Counted from the stretch's first letter, positions 1 to 8,540 are shown. The stretch is 64,000 bases of DNA from Planctomycetia bacterium (GCA_015075745.1 JABTTW010000001.1:1922001-1986000); one strand, 5' to 3'. Made by a program: numbers and translations. The notes: a model not told the origin generated them from the letters alone.

Positions 1-644
1 GCCGCGGCACCGCCGTCTGGATTGAGGACTATCTTAAATCATTCGATCCTGACCCCCTTCGTTACTACCTGACCATCAACGCGCCCGAGTCGCAGCGGAC
101 GGCGTGGAGCTTTGACGAGTTCGTCGAGCGGAACAACGCCGAGTTGATCGCGACACTGGGCAACTTCGTGAATCGCTGGCAGAAGATCGTGACCGAGGAC
201 TTCGGCCGCAAGGTGCCCCCGGCGGAAAAATCCGACGCGCTGGAGAAAGAACTGCTCGACATGATCCGCGAGCTGCCCAATGAGGTCGCCGACGAGATCG
301 AATCCACGCGATACAAGGCGGGCCTCGGCCGGGTGATGGAGGCCTTTCGGGCGTGCAACCGGTACATCGACACGCGGGCTCCGTGGACCTCGCGAAAGAC
401 GGACATGGCCCTGTGCGCGGCGACGGTGCATACCTGCATCCAGGCGGTGCGCACGCTGGGCGTCCTGCTCGAGCCGTTCCTGCCGTTTGCCAGTGAGAAG
501 ATTCGCGTCTCGCTGAATGTGCCGAAGGAGCAATGGACCTGGGCCACGGCGGCTGAACCACTGGCAGTGGGCCACACGCTGGGCCCCGCGCCGGAGGTTT
601 TGTTCCGGAAGCTGGACCCGAAGGAATTCGCGCCAACGGAGTAG
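1..644 (+). CDS. metG: methionyl-tRNA synthetase, C-terminal part (5' end outside window)
   Basis: Charges tRNA-Met with methionine in the cytoplasm. The reading frame is open from the first bases (codons begin at position 3) and ends in TAG at 642-644, giving about 213 residues. What is visible is the end of the Rossmann-fold catalytic part (DPDPLRYYLTINAPESQRT, typical for MetG just after the KMSKS loop) followed by the helical anticodon-binding domain (NNAELIATLGNFVNRW and onward). The protein stops directly after this domain, so it lacks the EMAPII/Trbp111-like C-terminal tRNA-binding domain carried by many bacterial MetG proteins. The next small gene follows 20 bases downstream on the same strand. 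Family assignment is firm; only the N-terminal catalytic half cannot be checked. Confidence 0.93.
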   Translation, partial: RGTAVWIEDYLKSFDPDPLRYYLTINAPESQRTAWSFDEFVERNNAELIATLGNFVNRWQKIVTEDFGRKVPPAEKSDALEKELLDMIRELPNEVADEIESTRYKAGLGRVMEAFRACNRYIDTRAPWTSRKTDMALCAATVHTCIQAVRTLGVLLEPFLPFASEKIRVSLNVPKEQWTWATAAEPLAVGHTLGPAPEVLFRKLDPKEFAPTE

Positions 645-664
645 GGGCGGAGGCGGGCACCGAA

Positions 665-871
665 ATGAGCCAAGACGGTTCGAAGCGGGCACAAGAAATC
701 TTGGGCAACGTGCTTATGGCGGTTGGCGTCACGGCGTTTGTCATCGCCGGAGGTTCCCTGATTCATTCGCAAATCAACTCCAAGCCCATCAACGGGCTCT
801 TGCTTGCGGCCATGTTTTTTTGCGCCATCTCGAGTTTCGGCATGGTATTCCTTTCCCGCCGCAGCCATTGA
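665..871 (+). CDS. small two-helix membrane protein of unknown function
   Basis: A 68-residue protein starting with ATG 20 bases after the metG stop codon, so probably co-transcribed with it. After a polar start (MSQDGSKRAQEILG) it has two hydrophobic stretches, about residues 15-32 (NVLMAVGVTAFVIAGGSL) and 45-62 (LLLAAMFFCAISSFGMVF), joined by a short polar loop, and ends in a basic tail (SRRSH). This predicts a small inner-membrane hairpin. I recognise no family. Support is its hydrophobic pattern, position and a weak AG-rich stretch before the start; a chance ORF is not excluded. Confidence 0.55.
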   Translation: MSQDGSKRAQEILGNVLMAVGVTAFVIAGGSLIHSQINSKPINGLLLAAMFFCAISSFGMVFLSRRSH

Positions 872-944
872 TTCGTGCATTCTGATTGCCTTGTGTGAGA
901 GACGATTGAAACCCTCGCCGGGCGGCGCAGGCGCGTGCAAATCC

Positions 945-1280
945 AAGGTGACATAAGGTGACACAAGGCCTTCGGAAACTGTGCCAACTCGCGTGGCGGG
1001 CACGTGTTGGGGCGCTTCGGGTTTTTGGCGGTTTTTCGTGAAAACGGGCAAGGTGAAACACGACCGGTGTATGCCCGAAAGGGCACGGAAAGTCTCGGGA
1101 AAGTTCGTTTGTAAGTCCTTGAAAAACGAGTCGGAAAAGTGACACAGTGAAACGGATGTCAGGCTGACGCTGCGGCGCGGAACGGAATCGATGTCTGACA
1201 AGACAACTGGGCGCAAGTTGGCGGTGGGCGTGAACATTTCATAGGAGACTCTTGCTCCGCGCTCGCGCCGGCGAACGCAT
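945..1280 (+). repeat. dispersed repeat, copy A (near full length, about 335 bp)
   Basis: Begins with the tandem GGTGACATAA/GGTGACACAA core at about 949-968 and runs to about 1280. It matches copy C (43,402-43,745) over essentially its whole length, roughly 85% by eye, including a small hairpin TGCCC-GAAA-GGGCA at about 1071-1085 that is kept in copy C as TGCCC-GAAT-GGGCA. Differences between the copies change residues in all three frames of the opposite strand, so the long open frames across it are not conserved protein. It abuts the left REP of the RAYT locus. Confidence 0.7.
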
Positions 1281-1340
1281 TTTTTACTCGACCAGAAGGC
1301 GAGCGGCCCTGGGTAGTCGCCCAGAGGGCGCGCATTCTTA

Positions 1341-1455
1341 AGCCCCAACGGGGCGCAGGGTTGTAGCCACGGGTGGAGCATCGCCGAGGCGTCAGCCGTT
1401 GGCGATGCGGAACCCGTGGAATGGTTCGGCGAGTATGATAAGCCCCGGAGGGGCG
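1341..1455 (+). repeat. left REP palindrome cluster of the RAYT locus
   Basis: Contains a short palindrome AGCCCC-AAC-GGGGCG at 1341-1355, then a large hairpin with outer arms CCACGGGT / ACCCGTGG and inner arms GCATCGCC / GGCGATGC at about 1368-1419, then AGCCCCGGAGGGGCG at 1441-1455. The same modules appear in inverted order downstream of the transposase at 1966-2077 and again at 51,820-52,205. REP palindromes of this kind are the usual substrates of RAYT transposases. Confidence 0.75.
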
Positions 1456-1486
1456 TTGGAAGCTTTCGTTTACCAATAGGTGTCGC

Positions 1487-1939
1487 ATGCCCGGCACGTA
1501 CTCGCAGGTTCTGTTACACGTCGTCTTCAGCACCAAGCATCGCGAGAAATGGATCAGTGCGCAAATCGCAGAGCGTCTCTACCCGTACATCGGCGGGATT
1601 GTTCGCACTGAGAAGGGGACACTGCTCGACGTCGGCGGCATGGAGGATCATGTGCACCTGTACTTGCGCTGGCGGCCGGACGAGTCGATTTCAAATCTGA
1701 TGCGAGTCGTGAAAGCGCGGTCGTCGAAGTGGGTCCATGAGACTTTTCCGAGACTCGCCGCGTTTGCGTGGCAAGAGGGCTACTCTGCATTTTCGGTCAG
1801 CAAGTCGCAGGAGGACACGGTCAAGAAGTACATCTCGAATCAGGCTGAGCATCATCGGCGTGAGGATTTTCGATCGGAGTTACTGCGGTTGCTTACGGCA
1901 CACGGGATCGAATTCGACGAGCGGTATGTGTGTGATTGA
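1487..1939 (+). CDS. REP-associated tyrosine transposase (RAYT, IS200-like Y1 HUH)
   Basis: A 150-residue single-strand DNA transposase of the Y1_Tnp fold. The HUH metal-binding motif is visible as DHVHLYL around residues 59-65, with the family's approach sequence GGMEDHVH. The candidate catalytic tyrosine lies in the helix KKYISNQAEHH near residue 119, followed by the typical EDFRSELLRLL. Length agrees with stand-alone RAYT/IS200 TnpA proteins. The ATG at 1487 begins MPGTYSQVLLHVVFSTKHRE, the standard family start. The gene sits between inverted REP clusters, as expected for a RAYT. These proteins nick and rejoin REP-containing DNA and are usually single-copy, domesticated genes rather than active insertion sequences. 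Confidence 0.88.
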   Translation: MPGTYSQVLLHVVFSTKHREKWISAQIAERLYPYIGGIVRTEKGTLLDVGGMEDHVHLYLRWRPDESISNLMRVVKARSSKWVHETFPRLAAFAWQEGYSAFSVSKSQEDTVKKYISNQAEHHRREDFRSELLRLLTAHGIEFDERYVCD

Positions 1940-1965
1940 TGCTTTGCTGCGGAGTCGAAGAACTC

Positions 1966-2077
1966 CTCCGCCCCTACCGGGGCGGGTCGCGCTGCGCGAT
2001 TCTTTCCACGGGTTGCGCTCGGCGGCTAGCGCCGCCTTCGCTCCACCCGTGGCTACAATCCGGCGCCCCTACGGGGC
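1966..2077 (-). repeat. right REP palindrome cluster of the RAYT locus (inverted relative to left)
   Basis: Holds CCACGGGT (2006-2013) pairing with ACCCGTGG (2045-2052), an inner stem GGCGGC/GCCGCC (2021-2036), and the terminal palindrome CGCCCC-TAC-GGGGC at about 2063-2076. Read on the minus strand it has the same module order as the left cluster (short palindrome, GTAGCCACGGGTGGAGC, hairpin), so the two clusters form inverted flanks of the transposase. Confidence 0.75.
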
Positions 2078-2347
2078 TAAGGGCAGAATTCCCAACGGCA
2101 TACGAGTGAGATGGAGTCCAGGAGGACATACGTGAAGGATGGGATTCACGTGCTGGGTACCAATAGGAAGTTGAGCGTCATGAGCCGGAGGCGCAAGCGC
2201 GGAGCAAGGATGAGTAAATGGAGATCGATCCAACCATGACCCGTGAGGGAGTGCCTGATGTCACCGGCAACGACGATCCCGACTGCAAGGCCTGGACCTC
2301 AAACCTGCGGCCTGAACCCTGTCGTCTTCAGCCTCGCATCTCAGGTC

Positions 2348-2456
2348 GTTTTCACCAAAAACCACCAAAAACTCGCACTGCCCCAACACATGCTCGTCAC
2401 AGAAGTTGGCACGGTTTCCGCAAGGCTTGTGTCACCTTATGTCACCTTGGGTTTTG
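2348..2456 (-). repeat. dispersed repeat, copy B (partial, inverted)
   Basis: The reverse complement carries the core GTGACATAAGGTGACACAAG and continues through a TGTTGGGG(C) block to a GTGAAAACGA-like block, matching the first ~110 bp of copy A. Orientation is opposite to copy A, so A and B bracket the whole RAYT/REP locus as inverted repeats. The 3' two-thirds of the repeat is missing. The rest of 2080-2600 shows no gene; a 16-bp sequence GGATTCACGCACGAGC is perfectly duplicated in tandem at 2534-2565. Confidence 0.65.
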
Positions 2457-2599
2457 CGCGGTTTGGGCGCGGGAAGGCCCCGCCGGGAAGCGAGGACATG
2501 GGAAGGGATTCCCATCGGGCCGCGTGCGAGAAGGGATTCACGCACGAGCGGATTCACGCACGAGCGGCAAGCGGCCGGCATGGGCGAGCGGCGGATTAA

Positions 2600-3346
2600 T
2601 TACCTTCGCGCTGTGCGCCGCGGGCTGCGCGCGAGGAGCAGGGCGCCGAGGGTCAGGAGGCCGATCGCCGCGGGCTCGGGGACTTTCAGGTAGCGAACGT
2701 CGGAGCCGAACTCGACGATGCTCCCGTTGGCCACAGCGGCAAGCTGCTGATCCGACAGGGCCCCGGAGAGCGTCAGTGAGTAGGCGATTGAATTGCTCAC
2801 CGCGCGCTGCGAGCCGGGGATGTTGGCCAGGAGCGGGCTTGCGGCGATTCCACCGTAGGGGCCGCCGAGGCTGCCGGAGCCGCCGGTGAAGTGGGTGAGG
2901 CCCTGGTTGCCGGAGCTGGTGCTGATGACCTGTTTGTAAGTCCCGAGCAGATCGCCGCCGCCTGCATTCGTCCAGGCCCACTCATTGGCCACGCTGGAGC
3001 CGGGCGTGAAGCTCGACCATTGCGAGACGCCGACGGAGCCGGGCCCGACGACGGCGGTGTTGCCGGAGAGGATGGAAAAGCCGGTCGGCAGAGACATTCC
3101 GAGGGAGACGAGCAGCGACGCGGCGGTGTCGAAGCCAGCCGGCATGCCGGTGCTGGTGTTCTTGAGGAGGATGTTGAGCGTGCTGCCCGACGTTTCGAAT
3201 GTGGCCATGGCGCCGAGACCATTGAGCGGGTTGGCATTGGAGCCGCCGGCATCGACCGAATATGTGGCGGTGATCATCCCGGCGCGGGCACTGCCGGCGA
3301 AGACGAAGCACGACAGAATGAAAATGGGCAGGAACTTGAGGCGCAT
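2600..3346 (-). CDS. PEP-CTERM sorting-domain protein
   Basis: A 248-residue exported protein. It has a Sec signal peptide (MRLKFLPIFILSCFVFAGSARA) and ends with a textbook PEP-CTERM tail: the VPEPAA motif, a hydrophobic helix (IGLLTLGALLLA) and a basic end (RSPRRTARR). In the known system the tail is recognised by an EpsH-type exosortase, which is not in this window. The mature part is Gly/Ser/Thr-rich with no recognised enzyme domain. I chose the ATG at 3346 because AGAGGAG lies just upstream; a longer open frame to 3421 lacks a ribosome site. An IS1380 copy begins about 125 bp upstream and may have replaced or displaced the native promoter. Confidence 0.85.
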   Translation of the reverse strand: MRLKFLPIFILSCFVFAGSARAGMITATYSVDAGGSNANPLNGLGAMATFETSGSTLNILLKNTSTGMPAGFDTAASLLVSLGMSLPTGFSILSGNTAVVGPGSVGVSQWSSFTPGSSVANEWAWTNAGGGDLLGTYKQVISTSSGNQGLTHFTGGSGSLGGPYGGIAASPLLANIPGSQRAVSNSIAYSLTLSGALSDQQLAAVANGSIVEFGSDVRYLKVPEPAAIGLLTLGALLLARSPRRTARR

Positions 3347-3474
3347 GATGCGTATCTCCTCTGGGTTGAGAATGCGTATCCCGAATGTCATTTCAGTAGC
3401 TGTCGGAGGCGCCGCGTTCATAGCGCAGCGAGGCGCGCCCCTTCCCCCTGTGTGTCCAAGAAATACTAGGCTAG

Positions 3475-5065
3475 CCCGAATATTTCATCAGGTCGGCGTT
3501 GAATAGGAATAGAAAAAGCCTCGAAGCCTTGTAGACTGGGGTTTCTTAAGAACATTCCGGTCCATAGGCAGGGAGGCTTTTTCGTGACAGACTGTAACAG
3601 CAAACCGATGTTCTTTTCCAGTCTCGGCCGCAAGAAAATCGTGGCCGATTTCACAGGCGGAACGCTCACCTCAGACGCCGGGGGTCTGCTGCTTCGGGAG
3701 GTCGAGCGGCGTCTGGGCCTGGTCGATCAACTGGCCGGGGTCATCAACGACCCGCGTGATCCGGCCCGAATTCAACATGACCAGCGGGTCATGCTGGCCC
3801 AGCGCATCTTTGCCATTGCGATGGGCTACGAAGATCTCAACGACCATCAAGCCCTGCGGAGCGATCCCGTGCTGGCGGTCCTGACCGGGCGGCCGCCGAG
3901 CGCGGATGAGCCGCTGGCCAGCAGTCCGACCTTGTGCCGGCTGGAGAACCGCGTCACGCGCGGCGACCTGGCACGAATGTCGCGTGTGCTGGTGGAGCAG
4001 TTCATCGCGTCCTATGAATCGCCGCCGGAGGAATTGATCCTCGACTTCGACGCGACCGACGATCCGATCCACGGCAACCAGGAAGGCCGCTTCTTCCACG
4101 GCTATTACGACCACCACTGCTTCCTACCGCTGTATGTGTTCTGCGGCTCGCGGCTGCTGGTCTCCTACCTGCGGCCCAGCAACATCGACGGGGCCCATCA
4201 CGCCTGGCCCATCCTGAAGCTGCTGGTGCAGCGCTTGCGACAGGCGTGGCCCGGGGTGCGGATCATCGTCCGCGGGGATTCCGGCTTCTGCCGCCGGCGA
4301 ATGATGAAATGGTGCGACCGGCACGGCGTCAAGTACGTGCTGGGCCTGGCCCGCAACACCGTCCTGGAGAAAGCGGCCGAGTCCTTCATGCAGGCGGCCG
4401 AGGCCCAGTTCGCCACCACGCAGCAGAAGGTGCGGAACTTCCACGAGATCGAGTACGCGGCGCAGACCTGGGATCGCCCGCGCCGCGTGATCGTCAAGGC
4501 CGAGCGGCTGGTTCAGGGGCCCAACGTTCGATTCGTGGTGACCAACCTGACCGACCGCACGCCGAACGATATCTACGACGGTCTGTACACGGCCCGCGGC
4601 GACATGGAGAACCGCATCAAGGAGCAGCAGCTCGGGCTCTTCGCCGATCGCACCAGTTGCCACGCCTTCCTGGCCAATCAGTTCCGGCTGCTGTTGTCCT
4701 CGGCGGCCTACGTCCTGGTGGAAACGCTGCGCCGCACGGCCCTGGCCGGCACCGAACTGGCCGAGGCCCAGGTGAACACCATTCGCCTGAAACTCTTCAA
4801 GGTCGCCGCGCGGGTGGTCGTCTCCGTGCGCCGCGTCGTACTGCGACTGTCGAGCAGCTGCCCCCTGCAGGACCTGTGGCGATCCCTGGTTCCACGACTC
4901 CGCCTGATCCCGCCCGCCCCATCATGACCCGAAAAACAACCTGATCACCGCTTGGGGGTAAGGGGGCCCTGCGCGCTCCAACCTCCACCTTCGTCCCTCC
5001 GCTCACGCACAAAGCCGAAAAACTCCGTCCATCACCATTCGAAGATCACTGATGAAATATGCGGG
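3475..5065 (+). mobile_element. IS1380-family insertion sequence, copy 1 (1,591 bp)
   Basis: Ends are set by imperfect terminal inverted repeats: CCCGAATATTTCATCAG at the left (from 3475) and, read on the other strand, CCCGCATATTTCATCAG at the right (to 5065). A 4-bp target duplication CTAG flanks it at 3471-3474 and 5066-5069. It carries one transposase gene. Copy 2 at 25,159-26,749 has the same length; the one difference I noticed is T at 3546 against G at 25,230. The inner left end also holds an AGCCTC..GAGGCT stem ahead of the transposase start. Confidence 0.93.
3584..4927 (+). CDS. IS1380-family DDE transposase (copy 1)
   Basis: A 447-residue transposase, the usual size for IS1380. The N-terminal signature FTGGTLTSDAGGLLLREV is diagnostic of the family. 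The DDE residues are likely in DFDATDDPIHG (about residues 153-161), IIVRGDSGFC (about 228-237) and RGDMENRIKEQQLGLF (about 338-353). The start GTG at 3584 is preceded by AGGGAGG with suitable spacing. The protein is identical to that of copy 2. It would catalyse cut-and-paste movement with the 4-bp target duplications seen here. Confidence 0.93.
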   Translation: MTDCNSKPMFFSSLGRKKIVADFTGGTLTSDAGGLLLREVERRLGLVDQLAGVINDPRDPARIQHDQRVMLAQRIFAIAMGYEDLNDHQALRSDPVLAVLTGRPPSADEPLASSPTLCRLENRVTRGDLARMSRVLVEQFIASYESPPEELILDFDATDDPIHGNQEGRFFHGYYDHHCFLPLYVFCGSRLLVSYLRPSNIDGAHHAWPILKLLVQRLRQAWPGVRIIVRGDSGFCRRRMMKWCDRHGVKYVLGLARNTVLEKAAESFMQAAEAQFATTQQKVRNFHEIEYAAQTWDRPRRVIVKAERLVQGPNVRFVVTNLTDRTPNDIYDGLYTARGDMENRIKEQQLGLFADRTSCHAFLANQFRLLLSSAAYVLVETLRRTALAGTELAEAQVNTIRLKLFKVAARVVVSVRRVVLRLSSSCPLQDLWRSLVPRLRLIPPAPS

Positions 5066-5069
5066 CTAG

Positions 5070-5344
5070 AAAATCGGCTCGTGCGGCGAATTCTCCATCA
5101 AAACTTTCGACCGGCGGGTGATAACGGCGCGCTTCTCGGACCTGCCGAGACGAAACCGAGAATACAATCGACTTCGAGAGGGGGAGCGTTGTTTTCGGGC
5201 GGAATCGGCGCGATCTTTTTTCTCGCAGCGCCGGCCACGCTGATGCGGCAACGAAGGAAAGTGCGCCGCCCCATAATCAGGAGCGGTAGAAAGGGTGGGC
5301 AAAGCGCGCCGGCCGGGCGAACGGCCCCAGCGCGAATCGTCGTG
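5070..5344. other. intergenic stretch between IS1380 copy 1 and the GNAT gene
   Basis: No convincing gene, RNA or terminator was seen on either strand. The sequence is what originally lay beyond the CTAG target site, on the upstream side of the PEP-CTERM gene, so it may hold that gene's former promoter. Confidence 0.4.
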
Positions 5345-5896
5345 CTAGATGAGGTCCTTGAAGAAGATCACCGCGTCGTGCGGGGTCTTGCCGTCGGGGT
5401 CGATGGCGAAGCGGGGAATTGTGCCGACGTGGGTCCAGCCGAGCCTTCGATACAGGCGCTCGGCGGCGCCGCCGCGCTTGGCATCGAGGGTGAGGAGGGT
5501 GAGGCCGGCGGCGCGGGCGGCGTCTTCGACGGCGTGCATCAGGGCCGTGCCGAGGCCGGCGCGGCGCACGGATTGATCGACGAGCAGCTTGACGACTTCG
5601 GCGCGGTGCGGCTGGTTGGGGGCCCAGGCGGGGTGGAGCTGGACGGTGCCGACGATTTGGCCCTCATCGCGGGCAACGAGAAAGACGGCGCGGGGGTGGG
5701 CGTCGGAGATCGTCTTTCGCCACCACTCTTCGGCGCTTTCGATCGACAGCGGCGCGAGGAAGCTGACTGCTTCGCCGGATGCGACGGTTTCGGAAAGAAG
5801 CCCGGCAAGGGCGCGAAGATCGTCGCCGTTGACCGAGGGCGAGAGTCGCTCGATCGTGTATGGCTGCGGTGGCATGGCTCGTCGTGTCCGCGTCAT
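5345..5896 (-). CDS. GNAT-family N-acetyltransferase
   Basis: A 183-residue acetyl-CoA-dependent acyltransferase. The GNAT fold is visible as a beta-strand FLVARDEGQIVGTVQLHPA (about residues 72-90), the acetyl-CoA loop in VVKLLVDQSVRRAGLGTALM (R-R-A-G-L-G, about 101-120), the following helix, and the C-terminal AAERLYRRLGWTHVGTIP characteristic of motif B. The FAIDPDGKTPHDAVIFFKDL tail is common in small-molecule or antibiotic acetyltransferases of this type. Substrate is unknown. The start could equally be the internal ATG seven codons on (5875); neither has a clear ribosome site. Confidence 0.85.
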   Translation of the reverse strand: MTRTRRAMPPQPYTIERLSPSVNGDDLRALAGLLSETVASGEAVSFLAPLSIESAEEWWRKTISDAHPRAVFLVARDEGQIVGTVQLHPAWAPNQPHRAEVVKLLVDQSVRRAGLGTALMHAVEDAARAAGLTLLTLDAKRGGAAERLYRRLGWTHVGTIPRFAIDPDGKTPHDAVIFFKDLI

Positions 5897-6104
5897 TAGA
5901 AAGTGCCGTTAGTATGGCACCCATTCGTGGCCGGCACATCCATTGGACGGCATAGATCACCAGTGGATCGACCCAACTCGCCGCGAATTGTACTCGGCGG
6001 CAATCGGGGGTGCAGCCTCGCGCCTGTTCGGGTACAATGGGGTGCATCGCTGGAGCGAGAATCACTTCCAACGGTAATGTACCCGGGCCACCAGGGAGTT
6101 CGCC

Positions 6105-8540
6105 TTGCCGCGACCACGTGTTTTATTTTGCATGATCTTCATGGCGGCGGCGATCTGCGCGCCGGCGGCAAGGGCCTTCCAGACGCCGGCTGAGTATCCA
6201 TCCGGTTCGCAGTGCGTCGTCTGCCATCAGAACGTCGAATGGATCCGCGACCCAAGCAGCGAGATGATGCGGCGGATCATGACGATCGGCCGCGATTCCG
6301 GCGACCCGGCCGGATGTGTGGTGTGCCACGGCGGCGACCCTCAGGCGACGACGGCCGAGGCGGCGCACGCGGGCAAGAGCTTTTACCCCGACCCGAGCAG
6401 CCCGTGGATTAATGCGAACACGTGCGGGCAATGTCACGAGCGTCATGTATCGACGCAGTGGACGAGCCTGATGATGACCGAGGCGGGCAAGATTCAGGGG
6501 ACGGCATGGGCCTTCGGCGGTTTGGAGGGATACGAGCACAAGTGGGGCAATTACGACGTCACCAACCCGGAGGACCCGCATGCGCGGATCGGGACGGACG
6601 TCTATCGGGCGTACATGGAGGCACTGTCGAAGAAGGAGCCGCAGGTCTTTCCGAATGCGCTGACGCAACTGCCTGCCGCGCCGACGGACATGGATCGGCT
6701 GGCGTCGAATCCGCAGGAGGCGGCGTTTACGTATATCCGCGATCAGTGCAATCGGTGTCACTGGGCGGTGCAGGGGCGCCAGGTGCGCGGCGACTATCGC
6801 GGCATGGGGTGCTCGGCGTGTCACCTGCCGTATGGCGTGGAGGGGTTTTACGAAGGGGCGGACGAGTCGATCCCCAAAGACAAGCCGGGCCATCCGCTGG
6901 TGCACAGCATTCAGGCGACGCGCGAGGCAAAGGTCACGATCAACGATCACACATATAGCGGCATCCCTGTTGAGACGTGCGCGGTGTGTCACAATCGCGG
7001 GAAGCGGATCGGCGTTTCCTATCAAGGGTTGATGGAGAGCGCGTATTCATCGCCGTACACCGAGGGCGGCGGCGGCCAGCTTCCGCTGCACACCAAGCAT
7101 TACATCAGCCTTCAGGATGACGTTCACAATCAGAAAGGCATGCTCTGCCAGGATTGTCATACTTCGAACGACGTGCACAGCGACGGGTTTCTCGCGTGTA
7201 CGAATCTCGCGGCGGTGGAGATTGAGTGCTCGGATTGCCATGGGACGCCGGAGGCGTATCCGTGGGAATTGCCCATCGGATACATGGATGAGTATGACGA
7301 CCATCCGCCGATCACGGGCCCGCCGCGCGGGACGGCTGCTTCGTTGTATCCGCCGCTCGATCAGGGGACGGTCCATCCGGCGCAGGATGGGTATCTGCTG
7401 ACGGCGCGGGGCAATCCGCTGCCGGGCTCGGTGCGGAGAGGAAACAGCGTCATCGTTCACACCGCCGCCGGGAAGGACATCGAGCTTAAACCGTTGAAGC
7501 TGCTGATGGAGGAGGAGCGGCTTTCGAAAGAGGCGAAGCTTGCCATGCACGGTGTCTCCAAGCATATGCAAAAGATGGAGTGCTATTCGTGCCATGCGAC
7601 ATGGACGCCGCAGTGCTACGGTTGTCACGTCAAGATTGACTACTCCGGCGGGAAGACCGGCTTCGACTGGACGGCGGCGGGGCATCGGCACGGACAGTGC
7701 GATCGTAACGGGGCAGGTGAAACGCAATATGAATTGCCGATTCCCGGTGAGACGACTGAGGAGCGGTCTTTCCTTCGGTGGGAGGACCCGGCGCTGGGCG
7801 TCAATGGCGAGGGTCGGGTGACGCCGATCGTGCCGGGGTGTCAGGTGGCCGTCACTGTCGTAGGCGAGGATGGCAAGGACATCATTCGGAACAAGATCTT
7901 CCGCGCGGAGCCATTTGCCGAGGGGGCGGGCGCTGAGGGGCCGATCGGGGTGGACACGAGCCCGACGCAGCCGCATACGATTCAGAAGCGGGCGCGCACC
8001 TGCGAGTCGTGTCACCTGTCGGACAAGGCGCTGGGATACGGCATTGACGGCGGACGGCTGACCAAGCCATGGGACGAGGCGCACTATGTCGATCTGACCA
8101 CGGCGGACGGGCACGTGCTTTCGAAGAACGCGCGGCCGCAGATTGAGCCGATTGAGGGGCTGGTGGGAGACTGGTCGCGCGTGGTGACGGAGGACGGCCA
8201 GCAGATACAGACCGTCGGGCATCACTTCAAGCGGGATCGACCGCTGAACAACGAGGAGCGGGCCAACATGAGCCGGCAGGGGCTGTGTGTTTCGTGTCAC
8301 ACGGAAATTCCCGAGGGCTCGTTGGCGGTCAGTGCGCTGCATCATGCGGGCGAGTTCGTCGGGTTGCTGCCGAAGAATGCGGAGGCGCACTCGACGCTGG
8401 TGCATAAGTCGATCCTGACGGCGGCGTGGGCGCAGGTGCTGGCGCCGGTCGCGCTACTTACGGCCGGTATCGTGGTGATCGCCAGGCTTCGACGTCGGCG
8501 CAGGCTGCGGACGGCAGCATCGGAGATCAAGGAAGGCTGA
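6105..8540 (+). CDS. membrane-anchored dodecahaem cytochrome c
   Basis: An 811-residue exported protein with twelve CXXCH haem-binding motifs: CVVCH (residues 37 and 71), CGQCH (107), then CNRCH, CSACH, CAVCH, CQDCH, CSDCH, CYSCH, CYGCH, CESCH and the last CVSCH near 728. A signal peptide (to about ARA, residue 24) precedes them, and a transmembrane helix near 772-793 (WAQVLAPVALLTAGIVVIA) followed by Arg-rich residues anchors the C-terminus, so the haems face the periplasm. Haems 5-8 are grouped densely; a haem-free insert of roughly 120 residues sits between haems 8 and 9 and another of about 150 between 10 and 11, which could bind a partner. Extra histidines (e.g. SVSKHMQKM-type HGVSKHMQ, LHTKHY) could be distal ligands. 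The TTG start has AGGGAG upstream; ATG at 6132 is the alternative. It is not a recognised HAO, Otr or NrfA; electron-transfer role is inferred only. Confidence 0.85.
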   Translation: MPRPRVLFCMIFMAAAICAPAARAFQTPAEYPSGSQCVVCHQNVEWIRDPSSEMMRRIMTIGRDSGDPAGCVVCHGGDPQATTAEAAHAGKSFYPDPSSPWINANTCGQCHERHVSTQWTSLMMTEAGKIQGTAWAFGGLEGYEHKWGNYDVTNPEDPHARIGTDVYRAYMEALSKKEPQVFPNALTQLPAAPTDMDRLASNPQEAAFTYIRDQCNRCHWAVQGRQVRGDYRGMGCSACHLPYGVEGFYEGADESIPKDKPGHPLVHSIQATREAKVTINDHTYSGIPVETCAVCHNRGKRIGVSYQGLMESAYSSPYTEGGGGQLPLHTKHYISLQDDVHNQKGMLCQDCHTSNDVHSDGFLACTNLAAVEIECSDCHGTPEAYPWELPIGYMDEYDDHPPITGPPRGTAASLYPPLDQGTVHPAQDGYLLTARGNPLPGSVRRGNSVIVHTAAGKDIELKPLKLLMEEERLSKEAKLAMHGVSKHMQKMECYSCHATWTPQCYGCHVKIDYSGGKTGFDWTAAGHRHGQCDRNGAGETQYELPIPGETTEERSFLRWEDPALGVNGEGRVTPIVPGCQVAVTVVGEDGKDIIRNKIFRAEPFAEGAGAEGPIGVDTSPTQPHTIQKRARTCESCHLSDKALGYGIDGGRLTKPWDEAHYVDLTTADGHVLSKNARPQIEPIEGLVGDWSRVVTEDGQQIQTVGHHFKRDRPLNNEERANMSRQGLCVSCHTEIPEGSLAVSALHHAGEFVGLLPKNAEAHSTLVHKSILTAAWAQVLAPVALLTAGIVVIARLRRRRRLRTAASEIKEG

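Noticed and set aside
65..1381. 438-residue minus-strand open frame over metG end and repeat copy A
   Set aside because: The same frame in copy C differs by many residue changes, so it is not conserved protein.
7047..8405. 452-residue open frame antisense to the cytochrome gene
   Set aside because: No domain; Arg/His-rich, mirroring the CXXCH-rich coding strand.
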